The notes under the pieces were generated by a model, which was not told where the DNA came from, did not search any database, and saw only the letters and a list, made by a program, of their open reading frames with translations. Both the position numbers and the translations under genes were made by a program. A stretch of DNA of 64,000 nt from contig NC_135777.1 in assembly GCF_028453695.1 (NCBI RefSeq), positions 18,217,714 to 18,281,713 on the forward strand, written 5' to 3'. The stretch comes from Augochlora pura. Its lineage: Eukaryota > Arthropoda > Insecta > Hymenoptera > Halictidae. This document shows positions 26,045 through 36,911 of the stretch, one piece after another. Positions within the stretch are counted from its first letter, which is position 1; every line of letters begins with the position of its first letter.

Positions 26045-26293
26045 TTAACCCTTTGCGCTATAATAACGAGGCAGACTCGTGGTAAAGATTTTACGCAAGC
26101 TCTACTATATATGAATATTATTAATTACTTCTACGTCGAAGTGAAAATATATTCTTCTGTCATCAAAGTATAGAAACGAAGGTAAATAAAGACAAAATAG
26201 GAAAAAAATTGACTGATCCTATTAGTGAAATTATTAAGTACGAATAAGGGCTAATCGTTGCAGCATGAAAGGAGCAATATTGCAAGGGGTTAA
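26045..26293. mobile_element. piggyBac-like MITE, 241 bp plus TTAA target sites
   Basis: The element (26049-26289) is flanked by TTAA on both sides (26045-26048 and 26290-26293), the target-site duplication of the piggyBac superfamily. The left end is CCCTTTGCGCTAT and the reverse complement of the right end is CCCCTTGCAATAT, agreeing at 10 of 13 bases. An imperfect palindrome, ACGAG-GCAGA-CTCGT (26066-26080), begins 17 bp inside the left end. The interior is AT-rich and has no coding capacity, so the element is non-autonomous and would depend on a transposase made elsewhere. Superfamily assignment rests on TTAA plus the C-rich end. Confidence 0.8.
26066..26080. promoter_or_regulatory. subterminal palindrome of the MITE
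   Basis: ACGAG-GCAGA-CTCGT: 5-bp arms around a 5-base centre. The 15-mer matches the repeated palindrome of the longer element at 32257 (GCGAG-TCAGA-CTCGC) at 12 of 15 positions. In T. ni piggyBac, palindromic subterminal repeats bind the transposase C-terminal cysteine-rich domain; this site may be the equivalent, which is inference. Confidence 0.5.
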
Positions 26294-28480
26294 TGGAACG
26301 ACCACCACCTGGTGGAGGTGTATCGTAGGCATTCGCGATTTATTATTCATTAAGATTCGAGTTTTAGGTGCCATGATATTTTATTTTATTTCTGATGGTT
26401 TGCAATAGCTTTCATAGGTGGTTGGATGTAGTAGTTTCGTGATAGATGAAGAGATAACGAGAGATTAGACGTGGATTTTTACGAAGAATGTTTTTCTCCG
26501 AGGACCGGATCATATATCAATGTCTAAAGTACCGGGAAACTTCGGATGCATGCACGATGTCCTCAATACGGCTACTTTCATCCGCCAAGGGTCGTCGTGT
26601 GCGCCTCAGTAATTTTAATAACGGCTCCGTGTTTACCACAAGATAATAGCTATGCTACCGATACACTACAGAATTTATACATTTATAGCGGAATCGAGTA
26701 TTCATGATTTTTAACCCCTTTTTGACTTGAGAATTAACTTGGAGAATTTTCTGGAATCGCCTATCAAATTGAGTCTAAATAAGGGTGAAAATAGTAGAAA
26801 GATTAAAAGAATTGATAAATGTATTAATCTTATTCCATTAAAATTATCAGGAAAAAAGTGAACCTCTTATTTAGTTTATATTGCTTGCAATCGATGCAAA
26901 CAATTTTTATTTTGCATTCATTGTTATGGAAGTTTCAAAGAATTTTTACAACCAGAAAGAGTACTGAAATGTAGATATCAAATAATAAAATAGAAATTTG
27001 AGACAGAAAATCTTATCATAGTTCCATCAAGTCATCGAAAAAGGCTGAATTTTATAATAGTTAATTTGGATATCACATTAAAAGAACTTACTGTATGCGC
27101 AATATCTAATTTCAAAATAAATAAAGTTTTTGTAAATTAACTGTAAAAAACTAATAGTACTTCTACTAATAAAAAATACAGGATTTTTGCTATAGGATCG
27201 CAAACAAATAAACTTAACCAGAAGAGAAACAAAAGATAATTACCATTGCTTCTTTAGAAACAACAATACATTAGAATTAATAAACTCTGATATGGAATAT
27301 TTCAGACAGTCTTCATTTATATACTATTTAGCCCGTAAAAACTGCCCTAAACGTTTAAAATAGTGAAAGTCGGTGTTGGCGAAAGATCTATATTTTGTAA
27401 AATTTTATATTCTACTATATTTAACTTTGCAATTGTTTTGTACGACGTGTGCGTAGTTTTATGCGCTTAAACAGTCTGTAAATGGAGACAGTCTGAAAAA
27501 TTCCGTACTATAGTTTATTGATCCGAAAAATCAGAATTTCTTGAAGACGGACATCTATGAATTAAATTCGCGTTGGGAAAAGTGTATTGAAACGAATGGA
27601 GTACATTTTGATTCAATCAATAGCTTTTGAAGAATGATCTGCAGTTTTATGTACTCACTTAAAAATCCGATATTACATACGCACCAACCTAATAAATGTT
27701 TAAAACCGACCATAGAAACCATTTTCGTCGAAGATGGAGGGTATTCGGTAACAGAAAAGGGGAAGGTAGCGTTAGACTTTTGGCCGTGGCTGTACCCATG
27801 AAAGCCTGCCGACCGAAAGGCCTCTCGGCCGGGGGAAAAAAAAAAGTAGCACAGGCTACCTGGACAAAAGAAATATCGAGAGCACGTGCAGACAAGGGTG
27901 CAGGAGGGTAGGTCAGCCCGATGTCCAGTCCGTCGAGTGCCGGACCTGCGCGTTCCGCTCGTACCGGGATCATATGGCAGGGGCTAGAAGCGGATTGGAG
28001 CAGCCAGTTTCGTCGGGGCGGGTTCTAAGCCGGTTTAGGGGCAGTTTGCGCGCGGAACCACCCTCCGGCTCTGACCATGGAGGGCGAAATCTCGCTTGAC
28101 CTCTGGTCAGGTGTCTTGCGAGACGCGATTCCGTACATAGAATCGACATAGGCGCGTGGCATGCGCGTGCTGTCAGGTGCCACGGAGACGCTTCTTTGAT
28201 GAGGTCGACGATTTAATTTAATTGATCGTCCTCAGTCTAAGGCTTATATAGGCTTTTAATATTATACCATGTTGAGAGCTGCTATTTAGTTCGGGCAGCT
28301 TTCAATGTTACAGCTCGACGAATTTTCTACAAATTCCTCATTTTGTCTTACTATGTTTTTATTCGTGTTGCCATCAGGGAGGGATGTTTTACAGAAATTA
28401 TAGCATTCAAATATTTCCTTCGAATTTCTCTTCAATACATCGCAATGGAGATGTATAATAAATTATGTACAATTATATAT
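26294..28480. other. mostly AT-rich non-coding DNA with one GC-rich island
   Basis: AT-rich at 26650-27690 and 28230-28480, GC-richer at 27690-28230. The right copy of the dispersed 30-bp repeat lies at 26491-26520. If the candidate exon at 28632 is real, part of this could be its upstream intron, but I see no convincing upstream exon. Confidence 0.5.
26491..26520 (+). repeat. dispersed 30-bp repeat, copy 2
   Basis: Direct copy of 24931-24960 with four substitutions; no TTAA or other element ends are visible next to either copy. Confidence 0.6.
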
Positions 28481-28481
28481 A

Positions 28482-28596
28482 AAATAAATTACTACATAAA
28501 AAATAAATTACTACGTATAAAATAAATTACTACGTATAAAATAAATTATTATACATAAAATAAATCACTACATATAAAATAAATTATTATAAATAT
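28482..28596 (+). repeat. 19-bp minisatellite, 6 copies
   Basis: The start of the unit (AAATAAATTA and variants) recurs at 28482, 28501, 28520, 28539, 28558 and 28577, exactly 19 bp apart. The rest of each unit is CTACGTAT-like. Copies 2 and 3 are nearly identical; later copies vary at CTACGTA (TTATACA, CTACATA). The period is not a multiple of three and stops occur throughout, so it is non-coding. It ends about 35 bp before the candidate exon. Confidence 0.95.
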
Positions 28597-28631
28597 TTTA
28601 CAAGTATTATCTCAATTATGTAGAATTGCAG

Positions 28632-28847
28632 GATTACGTAACTGCGTTTAGAATTGCAGAAAACAATTATTATGCGCGGCGCTTAAAGAAACGTGCCTAT
28701 AAAGAGAAGCTGAATAAAATTGCGAAAGAAGTACACAAGAAAAGTTATTTATACGATGGACGAATTATTGAAAGGTTATGGCGGATCAACGAAGAAGCAA
28801 AGTATTCGCCGACGGAAAATTATTTCAGAATTTACATCCACTCGTGA
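28632..28847 (+). CDS. candidate terminal exon, unknown protein (72 codons including stop)
   Basis: A frame is open from 28593 to a TGA at 28845-28847. An AG at 28630-28631 (ATTGCAG then GATTAC) could be the 3' splice site, leaving a phase-0 exon that starts DYVTAFRIAENNYYARR. The product is rich in Lys, Arg, Glu and Tyr, is probably helical (RRLKKRAYKEKLNKIAKEV) and ends YFRIYIHS. This is unlike the Arg/Pro/Ser-rich chance frames elsewhere in the window. There is no ATG at the start, so upstream exons would be needed, and none was found. The polypyrimidine tract is weak. I do not recognise the protein. It may be a last exon, an old pseudogene fragment or chance. Confidence 0.3.
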   Translation, partial: DYVTAFRIAENNYYARRLKKRAYKEKLNKIAKEVHKKSYLYDGRIIERLWRINEEAKYSPTENYFRIYIHS

Positions 28848-30290
28848 CGATGTTAAGCAAGAGATTTCTTGAGTATCAGAACCTTCAAGAAGTTTTGTCT
28901 TTCAAATTAAATACGATTCCTTGATACAGCAGCCGACGGAATGGATATTGAACTACGTATACATATGTACCCTGCTCTCATTTGCATCCCCCGTTGATAT
29001 TCGTTTCGACCTCTTCATTCGTACCTCCTGTAACCGACCTATTCGAAATTAAAGTTTCGATTTACGTACTGATTTGTACTGAAAAGTGCCTAAACGAATG
29101 AATTAATATTAAACAGTCCAGTTGCCTTTGAACTCTCAGCGATGTAATTACATCGCGTTTGGACAATTTACGTGGACGTTCGGATAACTGAGACACCGCA
29201 CTTCGCCGTCCACACCCAGAGTTCGGCGCGTCAGCTTCCCCCGAATAAAATTCCATCGGGAAGGACCAAGCCAGCCGAAAAACCGCGTTCACCCCCGTTG
29301 CACCAACAGCGAACTCTCGGCTCAGCGAAAACAGCGGCTCCTAAAAATTGTATCGCGCACCGTCGGCTGGCTGGGACCAGATGACGGTTCACGCATCTCG
29401 GGAAAAACGACAACGATTTTCCCAGGTGGGAGCTGGGCAGGGTGGGAGGGGTGGTCGTGTGACACACGAGCCACCCCTGCGAATGGCCGAGCGGAGCCCG
29501 GCCGCCAAACAATCGATATATGCGTTCAAAATGGCCGCCAGAAACGCCACCCACCCTACTATATCCCTCTACATCCCACCCCACGTAACCACCGTCCTCA
29601 CCCCACCGCACACCCCCTCGCCGGTCTCTCTACATCCCTCTCACGTATGCCCCCGAAGCTCTTTAACTTCAGGACCCAGCCACTGACTGCCAACCAGGCA
29701 ATACTACTCTTACTCACCCTCTTTGTCTTCCCACCCTCCTCCCTCCCTCTCTCCCTCCCTCCCTCTCTCCCTCTCTCTCTCTTTCTCTCTCGCTCTCCCT
29801 CTCTCTCTCGCTCTCTTTCTCTCTCTCGCTCTCACCCTGTGCACCGTTCTCTCTCTTTCCCACAGTTAGCCGTTCTCCTCTCGCATCGTCCCTCTGTTTC
29901 TCCTTATCTTCGCCTATTCGCTGCATGGTCGTCGCTCTTCCTTCAACCCTCGCAAGGGCCGACCGCTCTTCAAAAATAACGCGGAACCGGCCGAAGCAAC
30001 CGTGGAATTTATCGGCACGCTAAGTGCGCGGGTATCGCGATCGCGAGGGTCGCAATGCCAAGGGTAAACACGCGCCGCCGATAATTTTTTTTTTCACGCG
30101 GCCCCGACCACCGTCGTCGTAGCGAGGGCGGCCCTGCGAAAATTCTTCGGAAACGGGGCCAAAGGGCTGACGACGCGATACAGAATCTCGGGATTACCTG
30201 CGCAGGGATCAACGCGATCGTCGGGGAATACTAACCGTGGCCGCGGAAAAATCCACGCTTGTTCATAGACGACAGTTTCGCGGGTACGAA
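28848..30290. other. mixed then CpG-rich non-coding DNA
   Basis: No polyadenylation signal AATAAA is obvious right after the candidate exon. From about 29150 the DNA is CpG-rich and then strongly pyrimidine-rich, with a long (TC/CCCT)n tract at 29731-29833. Overlapping frames of up to 126 codons are not recognised. Confidence 0.55.
29731..29833 (+). repeat. (CCCT)n/(TC)n pyrimidine microsatellite
   Basis: About 100 bases of CCTCCCTC-type units passing into CTCTCT with occasional G. The plus strand is nearly all pyrimidine. Confidence 0.9.
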
Positions 30291-31459
30291 AAATGAACCA
30301 CTTATTTCTCTGTTTTGCTATTATTTGGTTGCTAATAGATATTGTAATTCATAGTACTATAGAACTTATATGAATTGTCAGATATTTGTGAAACCTTTAA
30401 TCTTTGACTTTCTGTTTAATTCTTAAAATCGGAAAATGAACGATCGAAAGGCGGCGCTGAGTTATATTTAATCTAAGCTGAATTAGCGTACCTCAGACAT
30501 TATAAAAAAAATTATTAAAAATGTCCCGGCACCGATGGAGAAGAGATAAATGGCAAACGTTTTTAGCGAACTGATTTTGTTTCAACGAGATAGCTGTTTT
30601 AGTATAATGTTTTAACATACTCGTCGTAACACAAAATATCCCCCTCTCTTCGTTACGAGTAGCTAACTGGTTAAAAAGAGTGTAATACCGTAAAATTTTA
30701 TATTAAATGATATATTTTAGTATCGTAATTCAGCAAAATGTAATGAAAATCAAGCAGTTACATTATAATCACAACTGACACACATTCCAATGAAATTTCC
30801 ACAGCTAAATGATTAAGTATCTTCGAACACACTTCGATCAGATGAATATTAACGCTTCACTCCGATCCGATAACGTACTTCACTCATCTAAACTGGTTAC
30901 TCGAAGATCAGAATGCAGGTAGAATTTTTCTAATACCGTTTCAAGGCGTCGCGTATGAATGAACAGAATCGCGTCGTGAATCGGCTCGAATGAATTAGCA
31001 ATTCAGACGCAGGTCCTCGAAAATGAGCGAAGGGAAAGATGAAAGTCGTAACGAATTGTTCTTCAACGCTTTTTAATAGCGTGGATGGAGGAGTGTCGGG
31101 GGGAGGGGGGTAATTTCAGCGTGGTCGCAAACAGGGGCATTTGCCTCGCTCCATCGACCGGCGTTAAAAGAAGAAGCACCGAAAATCAACTCAAAGGAAC
31201 TTTCACCGCGAAAGGAGGAGCTAATCACGCTAATGGTCGCCGCGGATGTCGGCGGGTTCGTTCCCCGGGCGGATTGCCAGCGCGAAAAGTATTCCTCCGG
31301 TTTTCCTCTGATCCGCGCGAGCGCCTGATTCCTCGAAGCGACTCCGGGAGGAAAGGAGAGAACAAAAAGACGGTCGGCGGCCGACTGGCTGGAGCGAGAA
31401 CGGGGCTAGTGGGTTTATTAAAATATAATAGCATTATCAGTCGGGGCGGGGAGGAAACA

Positions 31460-31513
31460 GAGACCGAGAGAGAATGAGACAGACAGAGAGGGAAAGAGGA
31501 AGGGGGGAGAGAA

Positions 31514-31544
<31 letters not shown>

Positions 31545-31550
31545 GGAGAG
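31460..31550 (+). repeat. (GA)n purine tract
   Basis: Imperfect GA repeat with G-rich interruption near 31502 and GCGA units at its end. Confidence 0.9.
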
Positions 31551-31879
31551 GCGTCAGCTTTAAGAGGGAAGTTTTCTTAAGTGTTCTTAATTAGAAGGGA
31601 CCTGTTGCTTCGGAAAAAACCGGGTCACGGCCGTAGACACGCCGACGACGTCCTCCCTCGCCGACCCCCGTTTCGCTCCTCCGGCAACCCCCTCTCTTCT
31701 TTGCCGCCGTCCCCGGCGCCCTCCTCAGACGCCGCAGACTCGGCCGACGCTCCGCAGACTTGTAAGAGTCATTATTTTCTTCTTATTCTCCTTCCTGTTC
31801 TATCGCGCGCTCTGCCGCCCTCCCACGCCGCGGGTTTTCTTCGCGGCTTCCACCAGGGGTGGCTCGGGGAGCCACCACC

Positions 31880-31944
31880 CTCCTCTTCCTCTTCCTCTTC
31901 CTCCTCTTCTTCTTCTTCTTCTTCTCTTTCTTCTTGTTCTTCTT
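31880..31944 (+). repeat. (CTT)n / CTTCCT microsatellite
   Basis: CTTCCT units pass into (CTT)n. The polyserine stretch of the frame at 31581-31967 is a translation of this tract. Confidence 0.9.
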
Positions 31945-32285
31945 TCACCTTTACCGTCGTCGGTTAGCTCCGCTACCCTCCGAGGTACGCGCTCCGTGGA
32001 ATATTTAGCAGGTCACACCTCCCGCATCAACGGCGAGTTTTAAGAACGTTAAGTGAATGAGGTCTGAAGACTAGGCTAATGAGCGGCCTCCGTCGCGCCG
32101 GGTGAAATCTTTGGCCGCGTTTCCAGATACTTTCTTAGCTGCCGTTTAGAGGTGTTTGCGATAGCCGGACTGCGGATTTTTATGGGGGAGGCGATTTTAT
32201 CGATTGCGAGATGCGGAAACGGTGCAGGAATTTATCTTTATTTTTAATGCTTTTAACCCCTTCCCGTACTTTAGCGGTGAAGTCT

Positions 32286-32500
32286 TTAATCAGACTCGCG
32301 ATGAAGATTTTTGCCCAAACATGAATATCGCGAGTCAGACTCGCGACCAGATACTTGGTAAAAACATAAATATGGCGAGTCAGACTCGCGAACAGATACT
32401 TGGGCCAAACATAAATATCGCGAGCCTGAGTCGCGAACAGATACTTGGGCCAAACGTAAACATAACAAGCCGAGCTCGCGGACTGATTTTTTGCCCGTTA
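32286..32500 (+). repeat. 45-bp tandem array with embedded palindromes
   Basis: Five copies at an exact 45-bp spacing. Copy 2 holds a perfect palindrome, TCGCGAGT-CAG-ACTCGCGA (32328-32346), and copy 3 keeps six base pairs of it. Copy 4 has TCGCGA at both sides of a changed centre, and copies 1 and 5 are degenerate. Between palindromes the unit reads like ACAGATACTTGGGCCAAACA. The 45-bp period keeps one frame open across the array, but this frame starts outside the element and is not taken as coding. A further CGCTCGTGAC at 32501-32510 may be the remnant of another site. Confidence 0.9.
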
Positions 32501-32612
32501 CGCTCGTGACTGAATGTTAGTTCCTCTCAGTACCTCAGAACAGTTAGTCACGATTCTTATCGTTGCTGTTACGAAGCAGTTCGATTATTAAAATTTAAGA
32601 AACCCCTTCAAA

Positions 32613-32708
32613 ATGCAAGGTACAAAAGTGTTTAGTGAAAGCCGTGATAACGAATCTTCTGATAGTGACGTGTTTATGCCAGTTGCAAAGCGAATAAGGC
32701 ATCTATAA
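32613..32708 (+). pseudogene. broken start of a piggyBac-like transposase frame
   Basis: ATG at 32613 opens 31 codons beginning MQGTKVFSESRDNESSDSD and ends at a TAA (32706-32708). A Ser/Asp-rich acidic start followed by a basic KRIR patch is common at the N-terminus of piggyBac-family transposases, and it stands at the expected place downstream of a 5' terminal region. The catalytic DDD domain and the C-terminal cysteine-rich domain are absent, so it cannot encode an active enzyme. Thirty-one codons are too few to prove homology. Confidence 0.4.
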
Positions 32709-33459
32709 AACTGTCGAGAGATCTAAACAAATTCAATTTCGTCATTCACATAAAACAATGCACATCCTTCACCTTCAATCGTCAAATATATATTCAATAA
32801 TCGAATATAAAATGCTATTACCGAATTATTTTACCAATATTAAGGACAGCCGCAGCGCGTGCGAAACTGCCAAACACAGCAGCCGAAATTGCATCGAATA
32901 ACGAAATTATTTATATCTAAGCGCATCATCCGAACCGCACCGCCCTTCACAATTTCCCTCGCCCTTCTCCATCGATAAACATCCGGGCAAATCGAATCAG
33001 TCGCCGGCTGATTCCACGTCGCTCCCGGATGCCGGGCCCGCTAATCGCCGTTCCACAACGACTTCCAGCAGGGACGGGGCTATACCGTATATCGGCCGCC
33101 CCCGCGTTTCGCCGCGAACACGCGACGATCGCCTTCGGGATGCTCGCGTCTTCGACGTGCTCCTCGCCCGCGCGGAGTTTCTCGGATGGGGGTGTGTAAC
33201 CGGAGGAACGGCAACATCGAGGAGGGTTCGCGAAGCGGGGTATTCGGATCGAAACTTCCGTGCATCTGCCGGCGCCGTTTCCGCTCCAGTTTCGCAGAGG
33301 CTGATCGAAACGGCGGGTATATCGACGTTGTATCGGCGGGGAGAGAGTCGAGCGGCAGAAGGAAAAAAAAAATCGGAGAATGCAAATTCCTTCCCTTTTT
33401 TTTCATCCTGTCGCTCAGCCGGCGACCCCAATAACTTGGCGTTGTTGCAACGGTTGTGC

Positions 33460-33501
<42 letters not shown>
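33460..33501 (+). repeat. (GA)n microsatellite
   Basis: Nearly perfect GA run, 42 bases, purine on the plus strand. Confidence 0.95.
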
Positions 33502-33507
<6 letters not shown>

Positions 33508-33701
33508 GGAGAGAAGAAGGGGTGAGAAGAAGAGCGGCGGCTCCGTCAAATAAATTTGAATATCGATGCCCATTGAATCCGATCGAAGGGTTCGGCAGAA
33601 GTCTCCTTTCACGGACGAAAGGGTTGCGATTTGAATATTCTCGTCGGGGTAACTAGAAGGTATATCCTCCGCACGGAGGAGGGGAGACAGGGGGTCCCCG
33701 C

Positions 33702-33727
33702 GCTCTCTCTCTCTCTCTCTCTCTCTC
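33702..33727 (+). repeat. (CT)n microsatellite
   Basis: Perfect CT run about 200 bp downstream of the (GA)n at 33460-33501; the two are inverted copies of each other. Confidence 0.95.
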
Positions 33728-35320
33728 CCCCCTTCCCCTCTGGCCCGTTCCTTCGTTGCTTTTTTTCTATTTGTATACTTCGCGAGCGGCATTGTGCCCC
33801 GGAGGAAAACCCAACACCCAGCCACCAGCCCCGGGGCCATTCTGTTCCATTATTAAAGTAATCAGCGTCATTGTGACGGGTGTTCGGTTTTGACTAATAC
33901 ATTATGGGGAGGCGGGGCTCGATCGGCAGGTAACCGTTCCCGAAATCGAAGATCGAGACCAGCCCTTTGGGACTCCCGATGCTGCGAGGATCCCTGTACC
34001 CGACCCAATTCTTCGCGATTCCTTCTCGAACCGCCCGATATAACGCGTTCCGTCGTTCGCGTTGCTGTTTGGCGACGTATTACCGAGGACTTCCGGTTCG
34101 CGGTGATTCTGTTTGGAAAGTCCTCGTGTTTGGGAATTAGGGAACTGTGGAAAACGATTTTCGTGGTTCGATAGTAGGTTTCGCTCTGCTTGGAATTTGA
34201 ATGCGCGATTTCTCTGCGAATATTGGAACTGGTGGCAGCTCAGACTTTCGCGTATTTTTCTTCCGTTGTTGCTGATTTCAATGCAAGCTTTTGGTGAATC
34301 GTTGAATTTGTTAAATTGTTCGTGATGATTTCGCGATGATTGTACATTTCTGAATGAATATTTGTATGTTTTTTTGGAAAAGGGTGTATAGAATAGCTTT
34401 TGCTATTACGTTATTTTCAAGATAATATAACTAGGGAATCAAATAAATATCAATGCAGTTCCTATATCTTGCAGTTGGTGCAGACAATTAGCATATTGCA
34501 TACAAATACACATCTAAAATCCTAATTAGGTTAACAAAATTGCAATTCCTACTGGACCTTCGTTATAGGTTCATCGCTAAAGTCACACAAGTACCTTCAT
34601 CAGTATTTAATCAAATTTATAATTTTCTCTTTAAATTTCTATATTAATCTTCATTATTTCCTAAAACAATCTCTTCTCTCACTTTCAATTTCACCTCAAA
34701 TTTTTAATTTCAAAAACAATAGTTTTCCGTCTTTTCAATTCTTAATTTTCAAACGAAAATTCAATCTTGCATAATCTTGTTTCATTAAAACATGGTCTTT
34801 TTATTAAACAATAATGGTTCTTTCTATTAGACAGATTAGAAGTGGATCATTGTTAGTCAGAACATATTTCCATAGAGTTGAAACACAGTAACAAATTTGT
34901 CTAGTACTACATTCATAATTAACAAGCCACATTTTATTGAAGATATTGTATATAATTACATTATTATTCGTTCATTTACATTGCGATTAGATAAACAAAT
35001 CGCTTAGTGAAGCAACCGAATAAAATCGGATAAAATCAAGCGCGCCAGTAGATTTTCGATTCGCTATCGCGAATGCAAACGAAATGGCCGTCGTAGTCGA
35101 CTTATCTGGAAGTTTGATCGCGGCCCGCAAGATCCCTCGAGCCTATCAAGAGGATTCCACGGGCCGCGCAAGTCCGGTGACAATCGTATTAACTCGTTTC
35201 ACCGCGAGGGACACCTCTTTTGATCGGCCGTCCATCCTCGCGACAGATGTGGAAAATCGCGATTAGTCTGACCGGTGCCGGGACACTAAAATGTCTAAAC
35301 CAGGTCGACCCTGATTCCAC

Positions 35321-35362
35321 CTCTCTCTCCCTCTCTCTCTCTCCGTCTCCCTCTATCTCTCT
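35321..35362 (+). repeat. imperfect (CT)n tract
   Basis: CTCTCTCC-type pyrimidine repeat. Confidence 0.9.
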
Positions 35363-36911
35363 ACGCTCGTGTAGGACTTAGTTAAGACGTCAGAGGGCCG
35401 AACAATACGGTCAGCCATGCGTGCCACGGGCTTCGCACCTTTGGCACCGCGCATAGAATTTTGATTTTTATCTTCGAGGGCACTCGATGGGTGCCGCGAT
35501 TTGGAGATAGCCTGCATCGTTTCGAGAGCTCTTCAGGACACTCGGGCCCTCGATCGGTTATTTTTCCCTTTCTCTGCGCGCCGCGCCGACCGTGTCCCGG
35601 GGACCCTCGAATGCGCAGTTCGCCAGAATTTTTAATACCCCTCGGTTATTTTTCCTGTTTCGGCTCAGGTAGACTATCCGTCGCCACATAATTCGACTCT
35701 CGATTGGATAAACGATCGCCTGCGCGCTCGCTGAATTTTGATCGGAATTTAACGAGCCGGAGACGGCTCACCCCGGAACGTGTGAATGCTTCGTTACGTG
35801 TTCACCGAAAATTTTATGCATTTCCTACACGCGTGTATGTTTAATGAATTCAATATAAAATACGATTGTATTCTATTTTTGTTACTTGTGTCGTGAGATT
35901 GTTTTGATTATTTTGTACTTAGTGGATTCTGGAATTTGCTTTCTTCTACAAACATTTTTCACTTTTATAATTGTTTTAGTAAGCATATATATTTTGTAAT
36001 GGTTTGATTAAGTTTGTATATTTTATATAATTCAATTAAGTTTATATATTATATTTATATTCTTTATATACTTTTATCAAGTTTCAATAGACTGTTTTAC
36101 GTCCTCATTTTACTAGGTTTATACATCAAGTTTTATCAATGCATAGCTGCGCCTTTGAAAAGCTTCAAATATATATCTAACGATCTTACGTAGAATGTGA
36201 AAATAAAATGCTAGAAGTTTATAAAAAAGTCGATTAAATTATCGACAGAAATATATATGTATGTGTATTATTTCGATAGCCAAGATAGATTAAAATCGAA
36301 AGAAACAATGGAGAAGCTTCTACATTTTCCATGCAAAAATTTCGAATAAATTAGAAACACATTCGCCAATATCTGCACAGCAGAAACGATCAGCGCGGTC
36401 TGTTCACCCAGCAACCCAGTAAACCGCAATCCCATAGCCGCAATCACGACCTTCGTCAAAGAACTTCGAAACCAATCACGACCCACGCAGGCCCGAAACT
36501 TTCAATTTCAATCTCCAATCGCGGCGGCGCGCCTCTTTCTCTCCCCGGTTATCTCGTTAATCCACGATAATTACCGAACGATCGATCTGTCAATCGGGCT
36601 CGAGGACTCCGGGCCGTGAAGCGTGCGTGACGCCGAAGAAAAGCGGAGCGTCGAATCCGATTTTTTCCGGCGGTTAACGAGACTACGGCGCCCGCCGGGA
36701 TCATTAATAATCGTCATGGAGAGAGCGCGCTCCGTATGAAAATCGCATTACGATAAGCAATAGTTGTCACGCGGAGTGCCCCGAGCGATTCCCCGGAAAC
36801 CCCCTTTTCCTTCGCCCCCGTCCATCTCTCTCCCCTCTCCCCTGAAAACACCCCCCGTGAACGATGATTCAGGTAGCCGACTCCACGGTCGTTTTCCATA
36901 CGCTTATATGG

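Larger units (their letters stand above)
30291..32252. other. AT-rich then CpG-rich non-coding DNA
   Basis: AT-rich at 30290-31020, then CpG-rich with a purine tract (31460-31550) and a (CTT)n tract (31880-31944). Frames of up to 130 codons cross the repeats and are not recognised. No gene is supported. Confidence 0.55.
32253..32708 (+). mobile_element. 5' end of a piggyBac-like transposon, truncated
   Basis: A TTAA (32253-32256) is followed by CCCCTTCCCGTACTTTAGCG, a C-rich end like those of the short elements nearby. From 32291 a 45-bp unit is repeated about five times; the TCGCG anchor recurs at 32296, 32341, 32386, 32431 and 32476. After about 100 bp of single-copy DNA, a short frame with an acidic, Ser/Asp-rich start opens at 32613. 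I found no matching right end or second TTAA, so the element seems cut off soon after the frame. Sequence after about 32708 is AT-rich and unlike transposase coding DNA. The superfamily call rests on TTAA, the end and the palindromes, not on a catalytic domain. Confidence 0.7.
32709..35040. other. non-coding: AT, CpG-rich, AT
   Basis: A short AT-rich part (32710-32940), a CpG-rich block (32940-34300) and an AT-rich block (34300-35040). The CpG-rich block has a (GA)n at 33460-33501 and an inverted (TC)n at 33702-33727. Frames of up to 144 codons are overlapping and unrecognised. No gene is supported. Confidence 0.55.

Noticed and set aside
32204..32509. Apparent repeat protein with a 15-residue unit
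   Set aside because: The frame starts outside the transposon end and is open only because the DNA repeat is 45 bp, a multiple of three. The palindromic DNA explains the repeat better than protein selection.
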